A DNA stretch of 49,431 nt. It comes from Antrodiella citrinella (lineage: Eukaryota > Basidiomycota > Agaricomycetes > Polyporales > Steccherinaceae). Made by a program: the position numbers and the translations under genes. The stretch covers positions 1-49,431 of the forward strand of contig SGPM01000208.1 in the NCBI GenBank assembly GCA_004802725.1, given 5' to 3'. The notes beneath the pieces were generated by a model. That model made no database searches. It was not told the DNA's origin and worked only from the letters and a program-made list of their open reading frames with translations. Shown in pieces: positions 9,716-22,825 of this stretch. The first letter of the stretch is position 1, and every line of letters starts with the position of its first letter.

Positions 9716-12700
9716 ATGGAAGACCTACTCAATCCTGACAAATACAAGACTATTCCTTGGCCGCCTCTTCCACCTAGCCAAGCACTCAACTCGAAGACTT
9801 TCCGCCTTCCACCCTTGGATGGGACACTCAACGTCCCGGAGTTGTATGATTGGCACTTGGAGCACACGCCGAACCACCCGATCTTCGTGTATGCGGACGA
9901 CGAGGGAAAGGAGAAGTTGATGTATTGGCCTGAAGCTTCCCGTGCCGTGCATCGAGCGGGCAGGCTCGTGCGCTCTAGGTTGAGGAAAGATGGGCCAAAA
10001 CGGCCGGTGGTTGCTACTCTTTGCGCGGCCGGTATGCACTCTCTCCTGCCCCTTTATCACACGTGACTGTGTTTACTGATCATGAATTCCAGACACCATT
10101 ACTATGTTTGTCACTGAAGTTGGCATTATTCGCGCCGATTGCATTGTCTTCCCCATATCCACCCGCAATTCTGCTGCTGCAGTCGCGTACCTCCTTACCA
10201 AGATCAAGGTCACACACGTACTGGTTGGTTCCGAGGGTCCCTACCAGACACTTGCGACCGCTGCGTTGAAGATCATGCAAGACGCTGGCACGCCGATCCC
10301 GGATACGTCTGTGACGTTTACGTTCGAGGAGATCATGAAAGAGGATGAGGTGTTCGAGCCTCTGCCGAAGTTGAAGTATGAATGGGACGATACGTGTGCG
10401 ATCATGCATTCGTCCGGTGACTGCTATTCGTTGGAGACTTTGTATATGTATACCCGCTAATGGTTATTTGCAGGTTCAACCGCATTTCCTAAGCCTATCA
10501 CTTGGTCTCACTGGAGGTTTCTCCAAATCAGCGTTTACCCGTGTACGTCTCGAGCTATGATACGTTTGTGGTCGTGTTAGTTGAATTTGTCTGGCGATCT
10601 CCAGTTTTCGGCGAGCAAGACTTTACAGGCATGCGCCTTGGAATTCAAGCACTCCCAATGTACCACGGTATGGGCATCATGCAGACCGGCTGTGCAGTAC
10701 GTATACAATCCAGTACGCGTCGAGTGGTGTGACATTGACACCTCCCAACAGGCTTCATCCGGTGTGACGCTGGCTGTGTTCAAACCGCAGATTCCAGCTA
10801 TAATACCTACGGCGGAGACATTGATAAGAAGCTACGAGAACACGAAGACCGACATTGGATTCACGGTGCCGCTGTTCGCTGAGGTGAGTCTCCAGTGCGA
10901 TCGTTATGATAAGTTGAATCTCACGATTCGGACCGTATTAGATGTGGTCTCGAGATGCACAAAACGTGCAGGTGTTGAAGAAAATGAAGGGCATCGTAAG
11001 CAGCTTGGCTCTTGCTGAGTTAGAGCCGAAATAAAACCGGAAAACAGTTGTATGGCGGTGGGCCTCTACCGAAGAAAGTGGGAGACTACTTGTTCGAGCA
11101 AGGTGTATCTATCTTCATCCTGTACGGACTGTGCGTACGCGTCCCTATCTGGCATGTAAAGCGGCACATTGAGCTTCCCACAGCACTGAAGGGGGCATCA
11201 TCAACAAAGTCATTCCATGTACGCACCGACAGTTTTTCGAGCGAAATTTCAGATCACTCACATGTATGTTCCAGCAAAATGCGAAGCTGACTGGCAATAT
11301 TTCCAATTTGCCAAGTCGTTCCGTCCACACATGGTGTTCGATGAGGGAGGTGCGGCGGAGCTCGTCATAATGGTAGGTCAAAGTTACATCTATTTGATGC
11401 CACGGTAACTGACAGAACATTTCTCTAAGCCTGGCCCTCATCTCACTCCGGGCGTGCTCAACACGACTGTTGATGGCATCGGTGCATACGCTACTAGCGA
11501 CCTTCTCGAGCCTCATCCCAGCAAATCTGGGTATTGGCGCGTCTTTGGACGTTCGGATGACCAGATTATGCACAGCAACGGCGAGAAGGTAGCGTTTTAC
11601 ACATTTCGTCTCGCATCTACTACACGGCTGACATCGTCAATTTAGACTAACCCAGGTCCCTTGGAAGGTATTCTCAACCAAGATCCTCACATCCATACCT
11701 CTGTGATGTTCGGAAGAGGAAGGTTCAACGCAGGCGTTCTCATCGACCCGAAACCCGATTTCAAGTTCGATCCATCTGACACTCACAAACTGGCCGAATT
11801 CAGGAACCTTATATGGTAAGGTCCCCTTTCATCCTTTCATTGCGTTATGTTTATCAGCGAGTGTTAGGCCATCCATCGAGCGCATGAACGATTACGCGCC
11901 CCAACATTCTCGCTTATTCAAAGAGATGATCATAGTCACATCTCCTTCGAAGCCATTCACGTACACTGCGAAACTCACGCTGCGCCGTCAAGCTATTCTC
12001 AATGACTACGACCCCGAGATCGACGCGTTGTACGCCACTGTCGCCGAGACAACGACTGCTTCGGAGAATATCACCCCGCCGACATCCTGGAACCTCGATG
12101 AGACCATGGCGTTCGTCCGGCAGATCGTTGCGAGTGTTTTGAAACGGTCTATTCAGGATACCGACGATGTCTTCGAGAAAGGATGTGACAGTCTGCAGGC
12201 TACGTGGCTCCGCAACTCGATCTTGCATGCGCTTCGGGAGAGCGCGAAAGTCAACACAAGAGGGATTTCCGCGGCATTTGTCTTCGAAAACCCTACGATC
12301 GCACGCTTGGCGCAGTTTGTCTCTCATGTCGTCAATCATCAGTCATCAAATGGGTCTGCTGCTGTTGCAGATTCTCATGCGGTGGTGGTGTCAATGCTGG
12401 AGATGGTGGATAAGTACACGAAGAACTTCCCAAAGCACACTGGCAAGAAGCCGTTACCGCAGAAGGACGTCGTCCTCGTGACGGGTACCACAGGTGCTTT
12501 GGGTGCTACTCTCTTAGCGAAGTTGGTCGAATCGCCCGAGGTCGAACACATATATGCTTTGAACCGCGTAAGTGCCGATGGCAAGTCGTTGGTGGATCGT
12601 CAGCAGGAGCGGATGAGCGAATGGGGTCTCGATCCGGAGATCGTCAACTCGAGCAAGGTTACTTTTATCGAGTCCGACATGTCTGAGGACCATCTGGGAG

Positions 12701-13771
12701 TACCGGAAGCGCTGTATGAAGAGGTGAGCCACAACTGTACTGTTGTCGGTTTTCTAAGTTTAAGCTAACGGTTCCCCTGTTCAGATGCACACAAGGGTTA
12801 CTCACGTTATTCATACCGCCTATCGGGTCAATTTCGCCTTGTCTCTATCTTCTTTCGACACCAATGTCCGAGCTGCACGCAACTTTGTGGACTTCGCACT
12901 GTCGTCGCCTTATAAATACCCAGTCAAACTCCTCTTTGCCAGCACAATTGGTGTCGCACACTGTAAGTCATCCTTACGATATGCGTGATTCTCTCTGACG
13001 TTTCATTTTAAAGTCTACCCACACCCTGGTGCGATTCCGGAAGGCCCGATCCCTCCTGAAAGCGCAGTGACGAATGGTTACGCGGAGTCCAAGTGGGTAA
13101 TTGAACGTATGCTGCAAGTCGCCCAGGAATACACTCCACTGCATCCCGTGTCGGTGCGTATCGGTCAAATTACTGGAGGTGCTGTGGGTGCGTGGAACAA
13201 GACCGAATGGTTTCCCGCGTTACTCAAGTCAAGCCAATACCTGGGATGCTTGCCTACTTTCGACAAGGTGACTTGATCAGCATGCTTATTTAACGGTACG
13301 CTGAGAATACATTCCTAGGACATTTCGTGGGTGCCTGTAGACTCTATGGCACAAGCCGTCATCGAGATGCGGAACTCTCCAGAGGCTATGTTGCACCTTG
13401 TTCACCCTCGTCCCGTTACGTGGTCTCAAGTCATGGAACCCATCTCTCGCGCACTCCGCCTTCCGATCGTACCCTACTCCGAATGGCTCAATCGCCTGCA
13501 GAACAGCGGTGATAAGGAAGGGAACAGTGCAGCGTCGGAGGTGCAACTGTTGCAAGTGAATCCAGCATTGATGCTCATTGACTTCCTCGGACATGCTGTG
13601 TCCAGCGAGGCCGACAAACAGAAGGAAGCGATGGGGATACGTACGTTTGAAGTGAGCAAAGCGGTGAAGGTCGCTCCTGCACTGAACGAGGAGAGATTGC
13701 CTAGGTTAGGTGAGAAAGAGGCAGCGGCTTGGGTCGGGTATTGGAGGAAAATTGGACTCTTGTCTGCTTGA
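9716..13771 (+). CDS. NRPS-like reductase 1 (adenylation - carrier - thioester reductase)
   Basis: This A-T-R enzyme should activate a carboxylic acid as its adenylate, load it on phosphopantetheine, and reduce it with NAD(P)H to aldehyde or alcohol. Fifteen exons (9716-10031, 10093-10416, 10474-10542, 10605-10696, 10752-10883, 10942-10995, 11048-11130, 11184-11218, 11275-11372, 11430-11588, 11646-11815, 11868-12723, 12785-12962, 13014-13267, 13319-13771) give 1090 residues in frame. The AMP-binding motif HSSGSTAFPKP is near residue 212, followed by YGLTEGG and DDQIMHSNGEK. The carrier site GCDSLQ is near 615, with Ser as the attachment point. The reductase has the Rossmann motif VLVTGTTGALG near 713 and the catalytic YAESK near 877. 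There is no condensation domain. The substrate is unknown. It is also readable as a carboxylic-acid-reductase-like or aminoadipate-reductase-like enzyme, but it is shorter than Lys2. Confidence 0.9.
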
Positions 13772-14437
13772 GTTCAATCTCTTTAGCCACATGTTCGTGT
13801 TTGTTTATCATCCAGTAACGAACCTCTTGTTCTAGAGTCATCGGTGACCCACAGCGCTTATGCTGTACACCTCAGGCCACACTAGTGGTGAAAGAACCGA
13901 CTCGAATGTTTAATGTGCTACCGGCAATCATCCGGTAGCTTGGGCGCTTTAAGGATTTGGACCCTCTCTTACGAACTTTCCATTCCTCTCCGCTGTTCTC
14001 CGCTGCTCTCTGTTGCCCCCCTCCACTGCTGCTCACCACTGCTGCTCACCTGTTGCTCACTGACGCTGACAACTAGTCCTTTTTGCGGTTTTATAGGTTT
14101 CAACAGTTCAATGGAGCATGCTGCAGCCATAGTTGAGCCAAAAAGCATCCTATCTGGCAACCCTTTCAAAATCGTTGGCTCCCATGTATCACTATATTTG
14201 ATGATGCATGCTTGACGGATCTGCTTAGATCTGATCCTTTGTTGTGGTCCAATATCAACGTTCAATGTCGACTCGGGCCCTCGGGGCGGATCTTTGAAAC
14301 ACATATCATCGTGACATATGGAGATACTACTCCATCCAACCTTACACGCATAGCGCTGACATCGGTGGTAGCAACGCGAATGCCTATAAGACTGATGTCT
14401 AAGGGAAGTCGTGGTCGAACCAATCCCATTTGCCGTC
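13772..14437. other. Intergenic spacer between the tandem reductase genes
   Basis: This is the 3' flank of the first gene and the promoter of the second. A pyrimidine-rich patch at about 13978-14060 repeats CTGCTGCTCACC-like words. No gene is supported. Confidence 0.5.
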
Positions 14438-17400
14438 ATGGGCGTGTCTACAGCAAACCTGCTGAACCCAGACAACTACAAAGTTCTCCCTTTCAAAGCT
14501 CTACCCAATACTCAAGCACTCACTTCTAAGACCTTCCGTCCGCCGCCCATCGATGGATCCCTTATGATCCCTCAATTATATGACTGGCATCTCAAACACA
14601 CGCCCAATCACCCGTTATTCGTCTATGCAGAAGACGATGGCACGGAGAAGATCATTTACTGGCCGACTGCCGTGCGAGCGATGCATAGAGGTGGGAGGAT
14701 TGTTCAATCGCGCCTGAGAGCAGACTTGCCAGCAAAGTCGATAATTGCTATATTGTGCTCCACTGGTGCGTACGCTGCATTCGCCTATATTCACGTTCGC
14801 ATACTGACTTCCGACCGTGCCAGATACAATCACCACCTTTCTCACGCAAATTGGTATTTTGAGACTCGGTCATTCTGTCTTCCCTATATCCACTCGTAAT
14901 TCTTCTGCTGCGGTCGCCCATCTTTTGACCAAGACCGATGTTGCCCACCTCATCGTCGGCCCTGAGACACCCTACCAGCAGCTCGCAGCGGATGCCTTCA
15001 AGATCATGCGGGATGCTGGTGCCAAGACGCCGGAAACATCTACGATGTTGTCGTTTGAAGATATCATGAAGGAGGACGACGAACCCTTCGTGCTGCTGCC
15101 AGAAGTGGATATACATTGGGATGATACTGCTCTTGTCATGCATTCATCTGGTAAGAGCATGCAAAAACATGTCCGCACGTAGGTACTTATCATACCTACA
15201 TCTGTCAGGTACTACAAGTTTTCCCAAGCCAATTATTTGGACCCACTGGCGGTATCTGCAATGGGCATTAATTTCATGTGTGTATGCATGCTAAGATTCT
15301 GTTACTACCAATACTGACTACATTGACACAGACTATGGCGGGCACGATCTTACAGGGTTCCGTCTCGGAATGCAGCCATTGCCTATGTACCATGCTATGG
15401 GGATGCTTCAATCGGCTTGGGCCGTGAGTGCTTGATTTGTCGATATCGCTGCTCACGCTAAATCATTCTGCCGCAGGTCAGCTCAGGTGTTGTTCTGGTG
15501 ACTTACAAACCTCAGGTGCCGGCAGTGACCCCGACGCCGGAGAACTTCATACAAAGTATTGTCGCTACGAAATGCGAAGCTGTTGTCTGCGTACCTATCT
15601 TCCTTGAGGTAACTTGAAGTCGTGAGACTCCCTGGCAGAAAAACTGCTTCAACTCACCTAATGACTAGATATGGGCGCGAAACCCATCTGATGTGAAGGT
15701 GTTGAGCAATTTGAAAGGCGTTGTAAGTTTGGTCAGATCTTTATGCGCAGTGATCGCTGACTCGGGCGTATTTGATAGATGTTCGGTGGAGCACCGCTGG
15801 CACCTAAAATAGGCGACTACCTCGCGGAACAGGGCGTATCTTTATGGAGTCTGTACGGCCTGTAAGTATCTAATTTTATTACTAATATTGTCGATGTATG
15901 CTCATTTCTTTTCGCAGAACGGAATGTGGAGTTATCAATCACGTTTTTCCATGTGAGTAAAAGCCTCACCTAATCCAAGGCGTACTTATGGATGACGCTT
16001 TATCTAGCCCCATCTGACTTCAATTTGAGCGACTGGCAATACTTCAAGGTCGCAGGCGTCACTAGGGCACATTTCGCGTACCAAGCAGACGGTGTTGCAG
16101 AGCTTGTTGTCCTTGTGGGTTCTCTTGTGAAGCTCAAGGGTATCTCCGCTTACGTTTTCTTCAGCCAGGGCCGCATGCCACTCCTAATGTCATGAACACT
16201 GTGGTTGATGGTGTCGGTGCATATTCCACGGGTGACTTGCTACAGCAGCATCCAACGAAGCCTGAGTACTGGCGTGTGTACGCACGTGTTGACGACCAGA
16301 TTATGCACAATAATGGAGAGAAAGTGAGTCTATCTGTGACGCTGTACTTGAGCTTGTTCCGACAGATCCCAGACAAACCCCGGGCCTTTGGAAGCTATTC
16401 TCAATCAAGAACCCCATGTCCATATATGCCTTCTTTTCGGACGGAACAGATTCAACGTCGGTGTCCTCGTCGACCCTAAACCAGAATACAAATTCGATCC
16501 TAAGGATACGAAGAAGCTGGCCGAGTTCCGTCAGCTCATCTGGCCGTCAGTAGAGAAGATGAACCAATTTGCGCCTCAACATTCCCATGTCTTCAAAGAG
16601 ATGATTCTCGTCGCTACACCGTCCAAGCCGTTCACGTATACCGCCAAACTCACTCCGCGCCGTCATGCTATCCTCAACGAATACGAAGAAGAGATTGAGG
16701 CGTTATACGCTACTGCCGCTGAAACGGCTCAAGCAGGAGAGAATATTGACCTGCCCGTGCAATGGGATCCACAGGAGACCACCGTCTTCGTCAGGAAGAT
16801 CGTGGAGGGCGTTATGGATCGTCCTATGCGCGACTCGGACGATCTATTTCAGAAGGGCTGCGACAGTCTCCAGGCTACGTGGATCCGTAACTCGATTCTG
16901 CACGCACTGCGAGAAGGTCCGAAGATAAATACGAGGGGTATCCCGTCAGGGTTCGTCTACGACTTTCCAACTATCACCAGTCTCGCGCAATTGGTCCATG
17001 GTATCGTGCACGACGTGGAGGGGAAGACGAAGACCGCTCAGTCACCTGAAGCTATCGTTAAGGCTATGCTTCAGATGACAGAAAAGTATACGAAGGACTT
17101 CCCAAAGCATACTGGGAAGCAACGCTTGCCTGCCAAGGACGTCGTGCTTGTTACCGGCACCACTGGCGGGCTAGGCGGCGCGCTCCTGGCGTATTTGGCT
17201 CAGTCGCCAGAGGTCTCGCACATTTATGCGTTGAATCGACCCGGCAAGGACGTGACAAATCGTCAGAAGGAGAGGATACGGGAGTGGGGCTTCGATGAGG
17301 AGTTGGTCAGGTCCGATAAGATAGGCTTCCTTGAGGCGGATATGGATGAGAGGAATTTGGGACTCACGGACGCGATTTATGAGCAGGTGAGTGTCTTTTA

Positions 17401-18450
17401 TCTGCATTTTTGGGACGTTTGCTTACGACCGAATGTAGATCCGCACAACTGTGACACACATCATCCATAACGCCTACCGAGTTAACTTCAACCTATCCCT
17501 GGCTTCCTTCGACTCAAACGTAAGAGCCGCACGGAACCTTGTTGACCTCGCTCTATCCTCTCCATACGCGTCTCCGGCCAGTCTGCTCTTCACGAGCTCC
17601 ATAGGAGTTACGTCACGTACGTCCTACCTTCCCTTGTGTCTGATCTCATCTGACCTCAACTTCCATGTAGTGTGTGAGGATCGACCAGTTAAAGAAGCCC
17701 CCATGCCGCCTGAAAGCGCCTTGAGCAATGGCTACGCCCAGTCCAAATGGGTGATCGAGCATATCCTTGAGGTCGCCCAAGAGCACACGTCCCTACGTAC
17801 GATCTCCGTACGCGTAGGGCAGATCTGTGGGAGCGAACGGACGGGAGCGTGGAATGTGTCTGAATGGTTCCCTTCGCTGTTGAAGTCGAGTGCGTGGCTG
17901 GGAGCGTTGCCTATGCTGAACGAGGTCAGTACACCTTTTCCCCTGCTGCCAGAACGTCGACGAGCTGATTTTTTTTTGGGGTGTATAGCAATATTGTTCG
18001 TGGTTGTCTGTGGACGCAACAGCCCGCGCGATCATCGACGCGCGAAACTCGCCTCACCCGATCCTCAACCTCGTACACCCACGCCCCGTATCCTGGTCCA
18101 GCCTCCTCACGCCCGCCTCGCAGATCCTGCGCCTCCCGTTAGTCCCGTTCGCAGATTGGTTGGACCGCCTGCGCGAGAGCTCGCCGGGTGCTTCTCATCA
18201 CGACAGCGCAGATGACACAGACGAAGAAGCGATGAAGGCGAACAACCCTGGTGCGCAGCTGATTCCGTTTTACTCGTTCGCGGAGAAGGCGGGGCCTGGG
18301 GAGGAGGTGATGGGTTTACCGACGTTGGAGGTGAAGAGGATGGTGCAGGTTGCGCCTAGTCTTGGGGAAGACAAGCTGGGAACGTTGAGTGAGGCGGATG
18401 TGGAGCGGTGGATCGGATATTGGAAGAAGGTTGGGTTCCTCAAAGCGTAG
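14438..18450 (+). CDS. NRPS-like reductase 2 (adenylation - carrier - thioester reductase)
   Basis: This is a tandem paralogue of the preceding gene, same strand, 666 bases downstream. Fourteen exons (14438-14765, 14824-15150, 15209-15277, 15332-15423, 15477-15608, 15669-15722, 15779-15861, 15918-15952, 16008-16114, 16165-16323, 16373-17386, 17439-17616, 17671-17924, 17989-18450) give 1097 residues. Motifs are HSSGTTSFPKP (AMP binding), YGLTECG, DDQIMHNNGEK, GCDSLQ (carrier, near 624), VLVTGTTGGLG (near 721) and YAQSK (near 880). The start at 14438 gives MGVSTANLLNPDNYK, which aligns with the first paralogue; no earlier in-frame ATG was seen. Thirteen intron positions are identical to gene 1, and the intron after LIW in gene 1 is absent here. 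Chemistry should match gene 1. Active-site neighbourhood differences suggest another substrate, which cannot be named. Confidence 0.9.
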
Positions 18451-18718
18451 ATGTTGTCCTGCGCGAGGTATGTGTCCATGTAACTCATTATCTAGTGTAC
18501 AGTAGGTCGATGAACATTGTAACGTTTGTGCGAAGGTCGTATAAGTGGTGACATGACCATCCAAGAATGCATTGGTTCATTATATCGGAAACCGATAGTA
18601 TGCGACAATTGCGAGAGAAACCAATGAAAAATCCCCAAGATACCTAAAATCAATTCACCCTCCAAGCAAAGTAAATCAATCTACCAAAACAACAACACAC
18701 ACCGCATCACACCACGTC

Positions 18719-19970
18719 TCAGACCTCCGCCACACCAGTATAATGCCCCTGGGGAGCGACTACATGCTGCTGCTGGTATTCAGGCTGGTTGGAAGTGAAC
18801 GATACTGGCGGAGGCGAGGACGGGCTGTACAGAATCTGTTGTGTGGAGTGGAGAGACTCATCCATACCAGTAGGGAACGTGCTCGGGTCGTTCGGGTCCT
18901 AAATACGCATCACAATCAGCCTGAAATCACGACATATACAGAGACAAGTATGTGCACTCACATAGATCCTCCCAGGAGACACGTACTCTGCAACAGGGGG
19001 CGGGCTCGCCGGAAAGACAGGTATGGGAGTGTACACTTGGGACACCGCTGGGTACTCGCCGCCCGTCATGTCGATGTTGGAAGCGGCCGATGTGCGGGCG
19101 GCAGAGCTCCGTCCACGTCTGCGCCAGAAGAAGATTCCGATGGCTGCGAGGATGGCGAGGCCCACGACACCGCCCACTACGCCGCCGACGATCGCGCCTA
19201 CGGGGGATCCGCTATGGCTGGCAGCGGCAGCGTGAGTAGGGAGGGGGCCTCCGACGGTCGGTGAATTTGTGGGCAAGGCAGCGACGCTGCTAGCAGACGA
19301 TTCGGCTGGGTTCGTTTCTTCATTCAGCTGGGCGGCGGAAGCGTTGAAGTTGTCTGAGACTGTGACGTCGAGGAATGCCCAAGCGGGAACGGCCGTACCG
19401 GAGGGGATGGGCTCAGGGTATACAGATTCGTAGATCGCAGCCGTGCAGTTCTGGTTCCATGTCGACCATCTGGAAAGGAAATGCGCCGGACTGTCAGCCA
19501 GGAGACAAGACGTGATTGATGGTATGGATGAAAGACGTACGGCACAATCGGGTCGCCTTGACAGACTGCGCAAGCTTGAATGACGGAGTAGAAAACGGTG
19601 TTGCATTGACATGCGGTCGCCGTCGATACCAGCGGCGGGCGGTAGTGGAAACCGGAGGGCAGAGAGTAAACGTACGCATCTTGGGCCAGGTCGTAAGAAT
19701 CGCAGCGACGAAAATTGTACGATGTACTCACCAGCTGCATTCGAGAGACATGGCGTGTTCAGGTAGGCTGTGACCAAGCAAGGGCTCTGCCCTCTCGAGT
19801 TGGTCATCTAACGAGTATATGAGAGTCAACATCGCGCACAAATGTACAACAAGTAGAGCACGCACCCAGTCGAAACTCGACTGACATGTCGCATTGGTGC
19901 CCTGCGCATTGACGTGGGTCCCGACGAGAGCGACGAGGGCGAGGAGCGGGGAAAACTGTCTACGCTGCAT
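18719..19970 (-). CDS. Secreted-type Cys-rich single-pass membrane protein (surface sensor-like)
   Basis: Five exons (19866-19970, 19732-19807, 19541-19679, 18962-19469, 18719-18898) give 335 residues. Residues 1-23 (MQRRQFSPLLALVALVGTHV...) form a signal peptide. The ectodomain of about 150 residues has several Cys (CQSSF, SPCLVTAYLNTPC, TACQCNTVF, CAVCQGDP, NQNC) and ends in a Ser/Thr/Pro/Ala-rich stalk with N-glycosylation sites. A glycine-rich transmembrane helix (VGAIVGGVVGGVVGLAILAA) spans about 196-221 and is followed by WRRRGR. The cytosolic tail is Pro/Tyr/Gln-rich. This layout resembles fungal Wsc/Mid2-type surface sensors, but no WSC domain is seen, so the role is inferred. It converges on reductase 2 and diverges from the iminopeptidase gene. 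Confidence 0.75.
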
Positions 19971-20497
19971 CGAGGTCAAGGAGGTCCTGAGGGAGGAAAG
20001 CACGCGGCCTCAGCAGGCGATGACCTCGGGGCCTTAAGAGAGAGGAATTGGTGGCAGAGGGCGTCAACGCGTCAAGGTGCCTGCATCAAACAATTATCGA
20101 CATATGCGGTAATAGGACTCAATAACGTCAGTTGGAGGCGATGAGGATTTACTGGTCTTGTGGTATCGCTACCTGAGGCACGGGCGGTGAAGTGAGATCT
20201 ACGTGCGATACGACGAGCAAGGGTCTGTGCTCACTGTGCACAGCGTTGAGGACGAGAGAAAGGCTGGCGTTGAGTATGCGCTGGAAGGTCGAGGCCATGA
20301 TCGACGCCGATCGCATCGATCTTCCTGCCACGTGCGATCCGATCTTAGGCAATAGTCACCACTTCACGTTACTGTTGCCCACCATTCGTGCTTTCTTGAG
20401 ACCATCGTTTGCTGCTTCAAGGCATCTGTATTCCAGTCCACAGAGATATCAACCCCGTCGTCTTTTCAGCCTCGTTGGAAGCAGAACTATCACCACA
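19971..20497. promoter_or_regulatory. Divergent intergenic region
   Basis: It separates the starts of the surface protein gene (minus) and the iminopeptidase gene (plus) and should contain both promoters. No clear TATA box was seen. A small minus-strand candidate frame is listed separately. Confidence 0.5.
20072..20298 (-). CDS. Candidate 44-residue micro-gene
   Basis: A minus-strand frame begins MASTFQRILNASLSLVLN, continues to TSPPVPQ, and could splice (GTAGCG donor at 20172, GATGCAG acceptor) to a two-codon exon ending at 20072. The N-terminal half is amphipathic and the sequence looks protein-like, but nothing else supports it. It may be leader sequence of the adjoining gene. Confidence 0.2.
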
Positions 20498-22401
<1,904 letters not shown>

Positions 22402-22825
22402 AGCGAAGTACAAGAAGGGGGATGAAATAGCGCGTCAAAGAGTAGCCCTTGTACAATGTAACGACTGCTTGGTGTATACAAAAACAAATGTCTGAGACAC
22501 GATGAATTGGGAGGTCAAAGCGTTGCCATTGTCCTCGAGGCGGATCAAACAGGTACAAACACGAGTGGCCCAGGGCGCCTAAACGCTTACACGCGTCGAA
22601 CACGCTCTGTTCTCAATTTCTCATTCTGGCCAACTCTCTTCTGTCCACAACCACCACCATCCGTCCTCGCATCCTGCACGCAAATCTCATCTCCTTCATC
22701 ACCGTCTCCCACGGCGAACTCAACACGTTGCATGCATCACCCCAGAAGTTTACTCACTCGCTAGCACACAAATTGCACGCTGCATCTCAACCACGAGAAC
22801 AACGCGCCTAGATTAACACCAGTAC
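22402..22825. other. Intergenic region
   Basis: 3' flank of the iminopeptidase gene and promoter of the SUN-domain gene on the same strand. It is C/A-rich before the start (ACAACCACCACC-type words near 22650). No gene is supported. Confidence 0.45.
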
